Positions 45,735-55,387 are shown, numbered from the stretch's first letter. The stretch: DNA of 64,000 bases from Rhizobium acidisoli (GCF_002531755.2 NZ_CP034998.1:620001-684000), one strand, 5' to 3'. Numbers and translations are program-made. The notes: a model not told the origin generated them from the letters alone.

Positions 45735-46336
45735 GCATGCCCCGCTTCGGCCGAAAGCATGGCGGCGGTCACGCCCATGCCGGCCAGCGCCCGCTCGTAT
45801 TTGTCGTCGAGGCTGCGATCGAAGATCAGTTCCTCATTGGCCGGGCAGGTGAGCCAGCCATTGTTGACGACCTCGTTTTCGAGCTGGCCGGCGCCCCAAG
45901 AGGAATAACCGAGCAGCATCGTCGCGCGCGTCGGCCCATCGCCCTTGGAGATGGCGCGCACGATGTCGAGTGTCGCCGTCAGGCAGATGTCGTCGCTGAC
46001 CGGGATCGAGGAGTCGCTGGAATAATCGTCCGAATGCAGCACGAAGCCGCGGCCGCTTTCCACCGGACCGCCGGTCTGGATCGGGAAGTCGCGGGCGCGC
46101 TGCGGCAGCACGATCTGATCTTCCTGCTTGATCATGTCGAGATGCAGCAGCACATCGGTGAAGGTGAGGCTCTGCGGGCGATTGATGACGAAGCCCATGG
46201 CGCCGGCATCCGAATGAGCGCAGATATAGATCACCGTGCGCGCAAAATTGCGGTCTTCGATGCCCGGCATGGCGATGAGGAACTGGCCATCGAAGAAGCC
46301 ACGTTCCCGTCTGTTCTTCAGCGTCGATAAGGACAT
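45731..46336 (-). CDS. YqgE/AlgH family protein
   Basis: A 201-residue protein of the UPF0301/AlgH family. The conserved parts are [48 protein letters not shown] and [14 protein letters not shown]. The biochemical role is not settled; in Pseudomonas it was tied to alginate regulation. ATG 46336 follows AGGAGG. The stop lies in a tandem repeat. It is divergent from the DsbD-like gene. Confidence 0.9.
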   Translation of the reverse strand: MSLSTLKNRRERGFFDGQFLIAMPGIEDRNFARTVIYICAHSDAGAMGFVINRPQSLTFTDVLLHLDMIKQEDQIVLPQRARDFPIQTGGPVESGRGFVLHSDDYSSDSSIPVSDDICLTATLDIVRAISKGDGPTRATMLLGYSSWGAGQLENEVVNNGWLTCPANEELIFDRSLDDKYERALAGMGVTAAMLSAEAGHA

Positions 46337-46475
46337 CGTTCCTCCTGCTGCCAACCGCACCGAGGCTTGACACGAGAAGCATGGGCCAATGTCACACATC
46401 AATCAACCAAAAATGAAGATTTAAATTGCCGCGACTTCTGGCGGCGAAACCTCAGTTTCGGTAAACCGTTGTTCC

Positions 46476-47327
46476 ATGATGATTATTTCCTCGGTCTCGC
46501 GTCGGCTTTTCCTAGCGGTCTTTTCGGCGGCCGCAGTCCTTGCCCCCCTTTGTTCCGCTCATGCGGAAATGAGCGCCTGGGCGGACAATGAGGGCGGCCG
46601 CATGCGCCTGGTGGCACTGGCGCCCGATGCCGCCGGCAAAATCCGCGCCGCCCTGCAGATCGAGCCGAAGCCCGGCTGGATCACCTATTGGAAAGAGCCC
46701 GGCGGCAACGGCATTCCGCCCCAGGTGACCATCGCGGCGGGCAGCGCTGTCACGCTCGATGCGATCGCCTATCCCGTCCCGAAGCATTTTTTCAACGGCG
46801 CGATCGAGGATATCGCCTATGACGCGCCGGTGACGCTGCCGCTGTCGCTGAAGGCGGCAGGCAAGGGGCCGGTCGAGATCGACGCCTTGGCCTTTATCGG
46901 CATCTGCAGGGATATCTGCATACCCTTCCAGGCGAATTTTCAGCTGAAGCTCGGCCCCGCCATCCAGTCGCATCCGGAGGAGGAGACGATCCTCCGGGCG
47001 GCCGATGCAAGGCTGCCGCAGCCGCCGTCGACCGATTTCGACGTGACCGCGCATGCGATGTCGCCTGACAGGAAGACGCTGTCGCTAACGCTGGTCTTGC
47101 CGGCCAAGGGTTCAGGCGAGAGCAAGGGCCCCCCCGATATCATCGTCACCGGGCCGAGCGGTTATGCCTTCACCAAGCAGATCGGCGGCAAACGCGACGG
47201 CGCCAGCTTCAAGGTCGATGTCGCCATCGGCAAGTTGCCTGACAATTACGACATATCGGGCAAGCGCTGGGGCGTGCTGGTCATCGACGGCGCGCGGGCG
47301 ATGGAGACCACACTTGCCTTTGACTGA
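46476..47327 (+). CDS. Periplasmic DsbD N-terminal-like / ScsB-like protein
   Basis: A 283-residue exported protein. The signal peptide (RRLFLAVFSAAAVLAPLCS, cleaving near AHA) is followed by a DsbD-alpha-like beta domain: IEPKPGWITYWKEPGGNGIP and a cysteine pair in IGICRDICIPF. The transmembrane and thioredoxin parts of full DsbD are absent. It may pass electrons to periplasmic partners or bind copper-stressed thiols. The downstream neighbour, a peroxiredoxin, fits redox defence. Confidence 0.75.
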   Translation: MMIISSVSRRLFLAVFSAAAVLAPLCSAHAEMSAWADNEGGRMRLVALAPDAAGKIRAALQIEPKPGWITYWKEPGGNGIPPQVTIAAGSAVTLDAIAYPVPKHFFNGAIEDIAYDAPVTLPLSLKAAGKGPVEIDALAFIGICRDICIPFQANFQLKLGPAIQSHPEEETILRAADARLPQPPSTDFDVTAHAMSPDRKTLSLTLVLPAKGSGESKGPPDIIVTGPSGYAFTKQIGGKRDGASFKVDVAIGKLPDNYDISGKRWGVLVIDGARAMETTLAFD

Positions 47328-47418
47328 CCGGCTCTTATAGTCGCGGCAGAGCCCCTGCGGCGCCCCCCGCCCAGCCGGAATCCCAAAACCCAAAAAACCG
47401 GAACTCAAGGAGAAGATC

Positions 47419-47904
47419 ATGACCATCGCGATCGGCGACAAGCTTCCTGCCGCCACTTTCAAGGAAAAGACCGCCGACGGCCCGGTCGAAATCACCACCG
47501 AGCAGCTGTTCTCTGGCAAGCGCGTCGTGCTGTTTGCCGTGCCCGGCGCCTTCACGCCCACCTGCTCGCTGAACCACCTGCCGGGTTATCTCGAAAACCG
47601 CGACACCATCCTCGGCAAGGGCGTCGACGACATCGCTGTCATCGCCGTGAATGACTGGCACGTGATGGGCGCCTGGGCGCAATCCTCCGGCGGCCTGGGC
47701 AAGATCCACTTCCTCGCCGATTGGGACGCCGCTTTCACCAAGGCCGTCGGCCTCGACGCCGACCTCTCCGGCGGCGGCCTCGGTCTGCGCTCCAAGCGCT
47801 ATTCGATGCTGGTGGAAGACGGCGTGGTCAAAGCCCTCAACGTCGAGGAAAGCCCTGGCCAGGCCACGGTTTCTGGTGCTGCGGCGATGCTGGAACTGCT
47901 CTGA
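47419..47904 (+). CDS. Peroxiredoxin (Prx5/AhpE-hybrid type)
   Basis: A 161-residue thiol peroxidase reducing H2O2 and alkyl hydroperoxides. The peroxidatic Cys is C49 in VPGAFTPTCS, with VNDWHVMGAWAQ and LGLRSKRYSMLVEDG typical of the Prx5 group, which takes electrons from glutaredoxin or thioredoxin. GGAGAA lies ahead of the ATG. It follows the DsbD-like gene by 91 bases, and a terminator follows it. Confidence 0.92.
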   Translation: MTIAIGDKLPAATFKEKTADGPVEITTEQLFSGKRVVLFAVPGAFTPTCSLNHLPGYLENRDTILGKGVDDIAVIAVNDWHVMGAWAQSSGGLGKIHFLADWDAAFTKAVGLDADLSGGGLGLRSKRYSMLVEDGVVKALNVEESPGQATVSGAAAMLELL

Positions 47905-47924
47905 GTTTTCATTCCGAGAGATGA

Positions 47925-47952
47925 AGGGGCGGCCATTCGGTCGCCCTTTTCA
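47925..47952 (+). terminator. Rho-independent terminator after the peroxiredoxin gene
   Basis: A stem GGGCGGCC / GGTCGCCC (one G-T pair) with loop ATTC is followed by TTTT, 20 bases after the stop. Confidence 0.65.
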
Positions 47953-48067
47953 ATTGTTGTTGCGCCGCTCGTTATGTTGGGAAGCGCCCTCCTTCCTTTC
48001 AGGCCACGGCTGTTCTGTCGTGCGGATGCTTGCCGACGGCGAGTTTGGCAGAAACGCTCCCCCACTC

Positions 48068-48103
48068 TCCGTCATCCCAGGCCGCCGAGCCTGGGATCCA
48101 CGC
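48068..48103. repeat. Twin-hairpin repeat, copy 2 (first hairpin only)
   Basis: CCGTC then ATCCCAGGC-cgccga-GCCTGGGAT (48074-48097) and cca repeat the first half of the 15061-15150 element. The second hairpin is not preserved here. It lies in the 593-base gap between the peroxiredoxin and zinc transporter genes. Confidence 0.6.
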
Positions 48104-48165
48104 CCGGTGCTGAAGGAGAGAGCTTGGGTCGAGGGACGTTCGCGATCACCGCTTGATGCTTCAAA

Positions 48166-48323
48166 GACCCCTCCCCAACCCCTCCCCACAAGGGGGAGGG
48201 GCTTAACCTGCTGCACCGTCTCGTGAGAAAATCCAGGCCGAGAATACCGAGATCGCGGGAGGCGAAATCGGTGCCGCATATTAGCCCCTCCCACCTGTGG
48301 GGAGGGGTTGGGGAGGGGTTTTT
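48166..48323. repeat. Long C/G-rich inverted repeat in the gap before the zinc operon
   Basis: A left arm built of CCCCTCCCCAACCCCTCCCC (48167-48204) and a right arm of GGGGAGGGGTTGGGGAGGGG (48283-48322) are near-perfect reverse complements around a spacer of about 80 bases. The element resembles the other intergenic mosaics but is a different sequence. The rest of this 593-base gap shows no gene until the micro-ORF at 48498. Confidence 0.7.
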
Positions 48324-48453
48324 CTCGCGAAGTTGTGGAGGGGCTCCCCGAGCCGCCATCGCCCTCCATCGCGGGCACGTTGGAAATGCCACCTACGCCT
48401 ACCCGTATCTCAATTTCCTGGACAATCAGCCCTCGCCTCAATCTCGCCGCAAT

Positions 48454-48486
48454 CGTTATAACATAACCGTAATGTTATTACATTTT
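48454..48486. promoter_or_regulatory. Probable Zur operator (tandem boxes)
   Basis: GTTATAACATAAC is followed at once by GTAATGTTATTACATT, which contains the palindrome AATGT-tatt-ACATT. These AT-rich boxes resemble Zur sites of alphaproteobacteria and lie directly before the zinc-type ABC operon. Zinc-bound Zur would repress it. The assignment comes from a remembered consensus plus context. Confidence 0.65.
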
Positions 48487-48497
48487 AGGATCAGCCA

Positions 48498-48626
48498 ATG
48501 CCCCCCAGCCCCGACCGCCCCTCCGTCAGCCTGCTGGGACAGTCGGCTCTTTCAAGGGTGATCGGCATCTCGTTGGCGGTTGCCGTCCTCTGGCTGGCAA
48601 TCCATTGGGCGGTTCTGCTGCCATGA
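48498..48626 (+). CDS. 42-residue membrane micropeptide leading the zinc ABC operon
   Basis: A small ORF with an AGGA ribosome site (48487-48490), starting right after the Zur-like boxes. It begins MPPSPDRPSVSLLGQSALSR and continues with a single hydrophobic helix (IGISLAVAVLWLAIHWAVLL) ending LLP. Its TGA overlaps the ATPase ATG (48623-48626), so it is coupled to the transporter. It probably sits in the inner membrane, with a short cytoplasmic or periplasmic tail. It could be a transporter accessory peptide or only a coupling leader. No named family is recognised. Confidence 0.65.
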   Translation: MPPSPDRPSVSLLGQSALSRVIGISLAVAVLWLAIHWAVLLP

Positions 48627-49372
48627 CGCCGGTGATCCGTATCGACAATCTGACCGTCGCCTATAACCGGCATCCCGCCATCCATCATGTCTCCGGCGCC
48701 TTTGCGAAGGGCAGCCTGACGGCGATTGCCGGGCCGAACGGGGCGGGCAAGTCGACGCTGTTGAAGGCGATCATGGGGGAGCTTCGACCAGTCGAGGGCA
48801 GGGTCGAGCATCGGTTGGGACGGGCGGAGTTCGGTTATCTCCCGCAGGCGGCCGAGATCGACCGGCGTTTTCCGATCTCGGTCATCGATACGGTCATGCT
48901 GGGCGCCTGGAAGACGGCCGGTGCCTTCGGCCGCATTGCGCCCGGCGAGATGAAAAGGGCAGGCGAGGCGCTATCCGCAGTCGGCCTCGACGGTTTTGGA
49001 AAACGGCATGTCGGATCGCTGTCGGCCGGGCAGTTCCAGCGTGTGCTTTTTGCCCGCCTGTTGCTGCAGGATGCCGGCATCATCCTGCTCGACGAGCCGT
49101 TTGCGGCAATCGATGCCCGCACCACCCGGGACCTCATCGATATCGTCAGCCGCTGGCATGGCGAGGGCCGCACTGTCATCGCGGTGCTGCATGATTTCGA
49201 GTTGGTCCGGGCGCATTTCCCCGAGACCCTGCTGCTGGCCCGCGAACTTGTCGGATGGGGGCCGACCGCTGACGTCATGTCGTCAGCCAATCTGCTGAAG
49301 GCCCGCGCCATGGCTGAGCGCTGGGACGAGGATGCCGAGGCTTGCGGCCCCGTACAGGCGCCGGCGGCATGA
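48623..49372 (+). CDS. Zinc/manganese ABC transporter ATP-binding protein (ZnuC/AztA-like)
   Basis: A 249-residue ATPase of the metal-chelate group. Walker A is GPNGAGKS (37-44), the signature LSAGQFQR, Walker B IILLDEPFAAID, and the switch His lies in VLHDFELV. ATG 48623 overlaps the micropeptide stop; a TTG at 48605 would lie inside that ORF and is rejected. The operon order ATPase, permease, binding protein matches AztABC-type zinc importers. The stop overlaps the permease start. Confidence 0.9.
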   Translation: MTPVIRIDNLTVAYNRHPAIHHVSGAFAKGSLTAIAGPNGAGKSTLLKAIMGELRPVEGRVEHRLGRAEFGYLPQAAEIDRRFPISVIDTVMLGAWKTAGAFGRIAPGEMKRAGEALSAVGLDGFGKRHVGSLSAGQFQRVLFARLLLQDAGIILLDEPFAAIDARTTRDLIDIVSRWHGEGRTVIAVLHDFELVRAHFPETLLLARELVGWGPTADVMSSANLLKARAMAERWDEDAEACGPVQAPAA

Positions 49373-50241
49373 CGGTCTACGATCTCTTCCTCGCGCCCTT
49401 TGCCGATTTCGGTTTCATGCGTCGCGCCCTCGTCGCCTGCCTTTGCCTTGGGCTCGGCTCCGGGCCGATCGGCGTCTTCTTGATGCTCAGGCGCATGAGC
49501 CTGATGGGCGATGCCATGAGCCATGCCGTGCTGCCGGGGGCGGCGATTGGATATCTCGTCGCCGGCTCCTTGTCGCTGACGGCGATGGGGCTTGGCGGGC
49601 TTGTCGCCGGCCTGTCGGTGGCGCTTCTTTCCGGCGCCGTCAGCCGGATGACCGTGCTGCAGGAGGATGCGAGCTTTGCCAGCTTCTATCTCGCATCGTT
49701 GGCGCTCGGCGTGCTGATCGTCTCGCTGCGCGGCTCGAATATCGATCTGCTGCACGTGCTCTTCGGCACCATCCTGGCGATCGATGCTTCGGCGCTTTAT
49801 CTGATCGGCGCCATCACCTCGCTGACCCTCGTCACCCTTGCCGTCATCTACCGGCCGCTGGTGGCCGAATGTTTCGATCCCGGCTTCCTGCGCGCCGTCG
49901 GCGGACGCGGCCCGGTCCATCATGTGCTGTTCCTGCTGCTGGTGGTCCTAAACCTCGTTGCCAGCTTCCAGGCGCTCGGCACGCTGATGGCGGTCGGCCT
50001 GATGATGCTGCCAGCGGCCATCGCCCAGCTCTGGTCGCGCAGTCTAGCTGTGATGATGGCGATCGCTGCTTCAAGTGCCGCCGCCTCCGGCTATCTCGGC
50101 CTGATCGCCTCCTACCATCTGGAACTTGCCTCCGGCCCGACGATCATCATGACGGCGGCGATCCTTTATGCCTTTTCGATCTTTTTCGCGCCCTCGGGCA
50201 TCGCCCGACGCTTCTTTCCCCGCCCGCATTTAAAGGGCTGA
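49369..50241 (+). CDS. Zinc/manganese ABC transporter permease (ZnuB/AztB-like)
   Basis: A 290-residue inner-membrane permease of the ABC-3 family, with about eight helices. Family text includes LMLRRMSLMGDAMSHAVLPG near the second helix and LGTLMAVGLMMLPAAIAQLW late. ATG 49369 overlaps the ATPase stop by four bases. It should form the channel for metal delivered by the binding protein encoded 16 bases downstream. Confidence 0.9.
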   Translation: MTVYDLFLAPFADFGFMRRALVACLCLGLGSGPIGVFLMLRRMSLMGDAMSHAVLPGAAIGYLVAGSLSLTAMGLGGLVAGLSVALLSGAVSRMTVLQEDASFASFYLASLALGVLIVSLRGSNIDLLHVLFGTILAIDASALYLIGAITSLTLVTLAVIYRPLVAECFDPGFLRAVGGRGPVHHVLFLLLVVLNLVASFQALGTLMAVGLMMLPAAIAQLWSRSLAVMMAIAASSAAASGYLGLIASYHLELASGPTIIMTAAILYAFSIFFAPSGIARRFFPRPHLKG

Positions 50242-50257
50242 TCCCAAGGAGACTTCG

Positions 50258-51157
50258 ATGACACCGCACAGACTGCTTCTCTCCGCAGCAATCCCGGCTT
50301 TGATGGCGCTGTCGGCCATGCCGGCCTCCGCCGAAACATTGAAGGTTGTGGCGTCCTTCACCGTGCTTGCCGACGTCGTCAGAGAGGTCGGCGGCAACCA
50401 CGTCGATGTGAAGAGCCTCGTCGGGCCGAACGGCGACCCCCATGAATTCGAGCCGTCGCCGGCCGACGCCAAGAATTTGAACGCAGCGCAAGTGACCTTC
50501 GTCAGCGGCGAAGGGCTGGAAGGCTGGATGGACCGGCTGATCACCGCCTCGGGTTACAAGGGCAAGCCGGTGACGGTCTCCGAAGGCATTAACACCCGCA
50601 CCATGGAAGAGGATGGCGAAAAAATCACCGATCCGCATGTCTGGAACAGCCCTGAGAACGTCAAGATCTGGGTCACCAATATCGAAAAGGCGCTGTCTTC
50701 AGCCGATCCCGCCGATGCCGCTGCCTTCAAGGCCAATGCCGAGAAGTACACCAGGACGCTGGACGAATTGAACGCCTACGCCCATGCGAAATTCGACAAG
50801 ATCGCCGACGACCGCCGCAAGGTGCTGACCAGCCACGATGCCTTCGGTTATTTCGGCCGCGAATATAACGTCACCTTCCTGGCGCCGCTCGGTCTTTCCA
50901 CCGAAAGCGAGGCCTCGGCCGCCGACGTCGCCAAGCTGATTGAGCAGATCAAGAGCGAGCACGTGAAGGCCTATTTCTTCGAGAATTCCAACGACCCCCG
51001 CCTGGTCAAACAGGTCGCCAAGGCAACCGGCGCCGAGCCCGGCGGCGAGCTCTATGTCGAATCGCTCTCCGACGCCAAGGGACCGGCGCCGACCTACGAG
51101 AAGATGTTCCGCTACAATGTCGACCAGCTCGCCGCCGCCATGGCGAAATCGAGCTGA
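50258..51157 (+). CDS. Zinc ABC transporter substrate-binding protein (ZnuA/AztC-like)
   Basis: A 299-residue periplasmic cluster A-I metal-binding protein. Its signal peptide (LLLSAAIPALMALSAMPASA) ends near residue 25. Metal-ligand histidines are visible in GPNGDPHEFEPSPAD, TDPHVWNSPEN and LTSHDAFGYFGREY, and the fourth ligand region contains SLSDAKGPAPTYEKMF. The His-rich loop seen in many ZnuA proteins is missing, as in AztC. AAGGAG precedes the ATG. No AztD chaperone gene follows. Confidence 0.9.
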   Translation: MTPHRLLLSAAIPALMALSAMPASAETLKVVASFTVLADVVREVGGNHVDVKSLVGPNGDPHEFEPSPADAKNLNAAQVTFVSGEGLEGWMDRLITASGYKGKPVTVSEGINTRTMEEDGEKITDPHVWNSPENVKIWVTNIEKALSSADPADAAAFKANAEKYTRTLDELNAYAHAKFDKIADDRRKVLTSHDAFGYFGREYNVTFLAPLGLSTESEASAADVAKLIEQIKSEHVKAYFFENSNDPRLVKQVAKATGAEPGGELYVESLSDAKGPAPTYEKMFRYNVDQLAAAMAKSS

Positions 51158-51316
51158 GGAGCGAGGGTTCGGTCGCGGCCCTCAATGCAATCCCAGGAAA
51201 AATGCGACGTCGCTTGAATGGGATTGCAGACAGCCGCCATCGCTTGGATATGCTTTGTTGACACCGGAAGCAACGCAGGGCTGTATTCGACGTCTGAGCG
51301 GAAGGTAGAGACGAGA

Positions 51317-51811
51317 ATGCGCTTCACCAGATTTATTGCATCATTGGCGACGTTGGCATCGATTGCTTACGGGCCGTTGGCCAAGGCCGGTTCCTTGGAC
51401 GAAGACGCTTTCAGAAACATCCCGCTTGGCAAGGCCACGAAATTTTCCAGCATATCGTCCTTTGATGCTCAGGCGGTTTGTCTGCTCCAGCCCTACCAGG
51501 ATCGGTTGCCTTCCCGCGATGCATTGGCCGCCAGGGTGAACAACTATCTTGCCGCGAACAACTACGTGGCGGACGAGGGGCATTTTGCGTTTGTGCTAAT
51601 CGGGAAGGAGGCGATCGAGATTGCAGCGTTCGATCGTTCTCAAAAGCTCGATGTCCTCGCCAGGCATGAAGTATCATCCTCGGTCGAAGAGATGTTGCCC
51701 AAGGGCTTTGCTCCGCACGACTGCGCAAGCGGCCAATCTGCCGCTTTCATCAAGATCGGGTTTCGGGCGAGACACTACCTGGTGCTTGGCGAGGCAGCCG
51801 GAGCGCTTTAA
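51317..51811 (+). CDS. Hypothetical exported protein
   Basis: A 164-residue protein of no family I recognise. A signal peptide (MRFTRFIASLATLASIAYG, cleavage near AKA-GS) predicts export. The mature part has two cysteines (AVCLLQP and PHDCASG) that could form a disulfide, and the segment NNYVADEGHFAFVLIGKEAI. ATG 51317 is chosen because the signal peptide begins there; an ATG at 51218 is in frame upstream. It converges on the Dabb gene with a four-base overlap. Confidence 0.65.
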   Translation: MRFTRFIASLATLASIAYGPLAKAGSLDEDAFRNIPLGKATKFSSISSFDAQAVCLLQPYQDRLPSRDALAARVNNYLAANNYVADEGHFAFVLIGKEAIEIAAFDRSQKLDVLARHEVSSSVEEMLPKGFAPHDCASGQSAAFIKIGFRARHYLVLGEAAGAL

Positions 51812-52116
51812 ATATTGAGGTCGAAGACCAGGATGCCGGCGAGGCCTCCATCGGTCGACGAGACGATGCGCTCGCCGACGGTCACGTGCTCGGGATGGAT
51901 GAGGTAGGCGTCGCGGGCCTCGGGGCTTTCGAAGGTCACGGCAAAACCGTCGACGAAGCCGCCATGCAGGCCTTCGGGCGAAACATTCGGCCCGTATTTG
52001 ATATCCAATATGCCGGGAATGACCTGTTTCAGGGCGGCGATCGCCGCAAACAGCGACTGCTTCTCGTCTCCAGTCATCGCGGTCTTTAGCCGCAGGAATA
52101 CGCAGTGCAGGATCAT
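51808..52116 (-). CDS. Dabb-family stress-responsive A/B barrel protein
   Basis: A 102-residue dimeric alpha/beta barrel protein. It shows the Dabb pattern ILHCVFLRLK at the start, VIPGILDIKYGPNVSPEG, the strand FAVTFESPEARDAYLIHPEH and VGERIV. Members range from small cyclases to stress proteins. ATG 52116 (MILHCVF) is preceded by GGAGGACCACTG. Its 3' end overlaps the convergent hypothetical gene by four bases. Confidence 0.85.
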   Translation of the reverse strand: MILHCVFLRLKTAMTGDEKQSLFAAIAALKQVIPGILDIKYGPNVSPEGLHGGFVDGFAVTFESPEARDAYLIHPEHVTVGERIVSSTDGGLAGILVFDLNI

Positions 52117-52216
52117 CAGTGGTCCTCCCGATTTTCTGTGCCGGCAGAATAGCCGCGAAAGCCGGGAGGGCAATGGTATTTATTTTCACGCAGACGTTGC
52201 GGCGTGAAGGTCGGGA

Positions 52217-54397
52217 TCAGCTCGCCAGCTTCATGGCTGCCGGCGCCTGGCTGCCGCGGGACATGGCGCCGCCGAGGCCGAAACGGCCGACGACCGCTGC
52301 GAGGTTCTCCGTTTCCTGGGCAAGCCCCTGTGCTGCGGCTGTCGTCTCCTCGACCATCGCGGCGTTCTGCTGGGTGACCTTGTCCATCAGATCGGCGGCG
52401 GCGGACACTTCCCGCAGGCTGGTTGCCTGCGCCTTTGCACTTGTGGCGATTTCATTGACCGTGTCGCTCATGCCGACGACGCGATCGACGATCTTGGAGA
52501 GCGCCACACCGGTTTCCTCGACCAGGTTGACGCCGGTCTGAACCTGCGACGACGACATCGAGATCAGCCCGCTGATTTCCTTCGCCGCCTGGGCGGAGCG
52601 TTGCGCGAGCTCGCGCACTTCCTGGGCGACGACGGCAAAGCCCTTGCCGGCTTCACCGGCGCGCGCGGCCTCGACACCGGCATTGAGCGCAAGCAGGTTC
52701 GTCTGGAAGGCGATTTCGTCGATCACCCGGATGATATTGCCGATCTTGCCGGAGGAACCCTGGATTTCGGTCATCGCCTCGATCGCGCGGGCTACGACCT
52801 CTCCGCCCTTTTCGGCGTCGGCGCGGGCGAGCTTCATCGTCTGCTGCGCGCTGTTTGCCCCGTCCGAGGTGTCGTTGACGCCGCGGGTGACATCACCCAA
52901 AGCTGCGACGGTTTCCTCCAGCGAGGCGGCCTGCTGTTCCGTGCGCCGCGCCAGATCGTTCGACGCCGTCGAAATCTCGCCGAGGCCGGAGCGGATGGTA
53001 TATACGGCGTTGACGACGTTGCGGATGGTGTCTTCCAAGGCGGAAACCGACGTGTTGAAGTTTGCCCGGATCGTCTCGAACTCAGGCGCCACCGTCTCGT
53101 TCATGCGCACGGTGAGATCGCCCGAAGCCAGAAGGTCGAACCGGCTCTGCACGACTTCGACGAAATGGCGCAGATCCTCCGCCTTGGCCTGCTCGAGGTC
53201 GCCCTGGCGTTTGCGGTCGGTCTCGACCTGTGCCTGCAGCGCTTCCTGCTCGTCCTTGAGTGTCTCGCCGCGAGCGAGCTGATGGCGAAATTTTTCGAGC
53301 GCGCCCTTCAGGCTGCCGAGTTCGTCGCCGCTGCCATTATGGTCGATCGGCTCGCGATAATTCCCGCCTGCCATTTTCTGGACGGCGCTCAGAATGCCCT
53401 TCAGCGGCTTGCCGATCAGGATGCGGCTCGCCGTCAGGATGACGCCGAGCATCACCGCCAGAATGAGAACGCCGCCGATAACGGTGTTGTAGATCTGCTG
53501 CCAGACCGGCGCCGAGAAGGTGGCGGCCGGCACGTCGAGAACGGCTGCCCAGGTGGTGTTCATGCCGCGGGCGGTGAAGGGATAGATGAGGCGCACGGCA
53601 CCATCAGGCAATCCTGAAATTACCCGCATCTTGCCGTCGGTGAGCGCCTGCTTGACGTCGGCAGCACCGGCGTCGGCATAGTCTTTCATCAGATTGTCTT
53701 TGTCGGGATGGGCGAGCCATTTGCCGTCATTGGCAAGCAGCATGACGCGCCCGCCATCGAAGGGATGCATCTCGGTCAGCGCGGCGGTGAGATCGTCGAG
53801 TTTGATATCGACGCCGGCGAGGCCGACGACAGTCCCGTTCACCCGCATCGGCACTGAAACCGAGGTGACCAGCTTTTTCATATTGGTGAGATAGGGAGAG
53901 GTGATGATCGCCTTTCCGCTCTTCAGCGGCGCGCTGTAATATTCGTCCTCAGGCTTGATGCTCCATGTCGAGAATTCCATCTTGCCGTCGTCGCCCTTCG
54001 TCCAATAGGGCGTGAAAATGCCTTCCTTGTTCAAGGCGTCCGTGCCGGTCGTCGGGTGGGGACCATCGATCAACTCACACATCCAGGCGCCGAACACGCT
54101 CGGATATTGCGGCGCCACGGTCTTGATCATCGCGACGATGTCGGCCCGGCTTTTCGATCCGCCCTCGACGAAACCCGAGAGGCTTGCGGCCAGAGCCGCG
54201 CCGGCCGAGGTGGCCTCGGTGATATCGGTCGCCACCTGCTGGCTGACCACGGCCGCCTGTTCGGTCGCAAGCGCCATGACCTCCCGCTCGGTATTGTTCT
54301 TGGCACTCACCGCATTGAAGGCGGTGTAAGCGATCAGGACGCCTGCGATCGCAGTGCCGGTCGCAAGGATGAGTTTCGCTGAAACGGTTCTGATCAT
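52217..54397 (-). CDS. Methyl-accepting chemotaxis protein with dCache sensor
   Basis: A 726-residue chemoreceptor. N-terminal helix ([19 protein letters not shown]), a periplasmic double-Cache domain (about 35-300, with [19 protein letters not shown] and GVDIKLDDL), a second helix ([18 protein letters not shown]), HAMP units, and the signalling tip with [20 protein letters not shown] and [20 protein letters not shown]. No CheR-binding pentapeptide ends it (tail PAAMKLAS). ATG 54397 with GAAGGG upstream is preferred to TTG 54403. dCache domains often bind amino or carboxylic acids. Confidence 0.93.
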   Translation of the reverse strand: MIRTVSAKLILATGTAIAGVLIAYTAFNAVSAKNNTEREVMALATEQAAVVSQQVATDITEATSAGAALAASLSGFVEGGSKSRADIVAMIKTVAPQYPSVFGAWMCELIDGPHPTTGTDALNKEGIFTPYWTKGDDGKMEFSTWSIKPEDEYYSAPLKSGKAIITSPYLTNMKKLVTSVSVPMRVNGTVVGLAGVDIKLDDLTAALTEMHPFDGGRVMLLANDGKWLAHPDKDNLMKDYADAGAADVKQALTDGKMRVISGLPDGAVRLIYPFTARGMNTTWAAVLDVPAATFSAPVWQQIYNTVIGGVLILAVMLGVILTASRILIGKPLKGILSAVQKMAGGNYREPIDHNGSGDELGSLKGALEKFRHQLARGETLKDEQEALQAQVETDRKRQGDLEQAKAEDLRHFVEVVQSRFDLLASGDLTVRMNETVAPEFETIRANFNTSVSALEDTIRNVVNAVYTIRSGLGEISTASNDLARRTEQQAASLEETVAALGDVTRGVNDTSDGANSAQQTMKLARADAEKGGEVVARAIEAMTEIQGSSGKIGNIIRVIDEIAFQTNLLALNAGVEAARAGEAGKGFAVVAQEVRELAQRSAQAAKEISGLISMSSSQVQTGVNLVEETGVALSKIVDRVVGMSDTVNEIATSAKAQATSLREVSAAADLMDKVTQQNAAMVEETTAAAQGLAQETENLAAVVGRFGLGGAMSRGSQAPAAMKLAS

Positions 54398-54814
54398 CTT
54401 CAAGCCCTTCGCTTCGGCTGATGAATTCTCTTCGGACGTGCGAGGTCATCGAGGAAGGCTGGCGGCGCTGAATATGGATAGGCGCGCCATGCATGCGTGC
54501 GGTCAGGCACGCGTCTCTGTCTTCGAAACCAAGCGATTTGGAATTTTGGCGGGCTCATCCCGAAGGGGCAGACGGAAATATCACCGCGCGCCCTGCAGAT
54601 CGTCATCGAAGGCGGCAATTTCCCCGCATCGCGATGACGATTTTCATTGCAGGCAACACAAGACCAGCAGTCGGTGAATATAAGCTTAAGGGCATAAGGC
54701 TATTCCAGCAAAACCGCGCAGTGCCCTGCATTCGGAAGGCGAAACGAAATGAAACTCGCCCACCGATTACTCAAATCCATCAACCAAGCCGCCTAGCAAG
54801 CTTGGCAAATAGAA
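54398..54814. other. Intergenic region upstream of the chemoreceptor gene
   Basis: A 417-base gap between the chemoreceptor start and the stop of the small secreted protein gene, both on the minus strand. It should hold the chemoreceptor promoter. I saw no clear sigma factor boxes, terminator or convincing small gene. Confidence 0.4.
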
Positions 54815-55240
54815 CTACATCTGGTCGGTCGTGTTCATGGGGCGCTTGTAGATCTTCCGGACGAGGTCGGCGGACAAGGCGCGGGCCTGGTCTTTCTCCG
54901 CCGGTGTCATCGGCCGGCAGGTATTCCTGAGGTTGGAACTGTCCAGCACCGTCGCAGCGCCGGAATTGGCAATCACCAGATGCCAGCTGCAGGAAGCGAC
55001 CCGGTCGATGGTGACGGCGCCATGGCAGCCTGTGGACAGGCAGAAGGCGACGGTCACCTGGGCGCCGTGATCGCCCTTCTGCGCCTGCTCCATGGCCGTC
55101 TTGTAATCCTTGACCCAGCGTTCGCAGTGTCCCTGTTTTTCTCCCGACAGGCAGCTCTTGGTGGCGGGAGTGAGTTCGCCGGCCTGAAGCGGCGAGACGC
55201 AAAAAACACCCAAGGAGAGGGTGAGCAGAAACTTGAGCAT
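54815..55240 (-). CDS. Hypothetical small secreted Cys-rich protein
   Basis: A 141-residue exported protein. The signal peptide MLKFLLTLSLGVFCVSPLQA is followed by a mature domain with six cysteines (KSCLSGE, GHCERW, AFCLSTGCHGAV, ASCSWHL, NTCRPM), suggesting several disulfides. The stretch HGAQVTVAFCLSTGCHGAVT recalls Sel1-like or DUF proteins, but I cannot assign a family. ATG 55240 is set by the signal peptide. It stands alone between the chemoreceptor and amidohydrolase genes. Confidence 0.65.
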   Translation of the reverse strand: MLKFLLTLSLGVFCVSPLQAGELTPATKSCLSGEKQGHCERWVKDYKTAMEQAQKGDHGAQVTVAFCLSTGCHGAVTIDRVASCSWHLVIANSGAATVLDSSNLRNTCRPMTPAEKDQARALSADLVRKIYKRPMNTTDQM

Positions 55241-55387
55241 CGAATTTTCCTTGTGCAAGCCATGAGAGGCGCACATCGCAGGCCGTTGGTCAATGGTTTG
55301 GCGGAGGCGGTTGCAAATGCCTCGTCCATTCGCGTAACCCGCTGCCATCCGAAAACCGGGTCAAGGACGGCCGGCCGCGCCCGCTCG

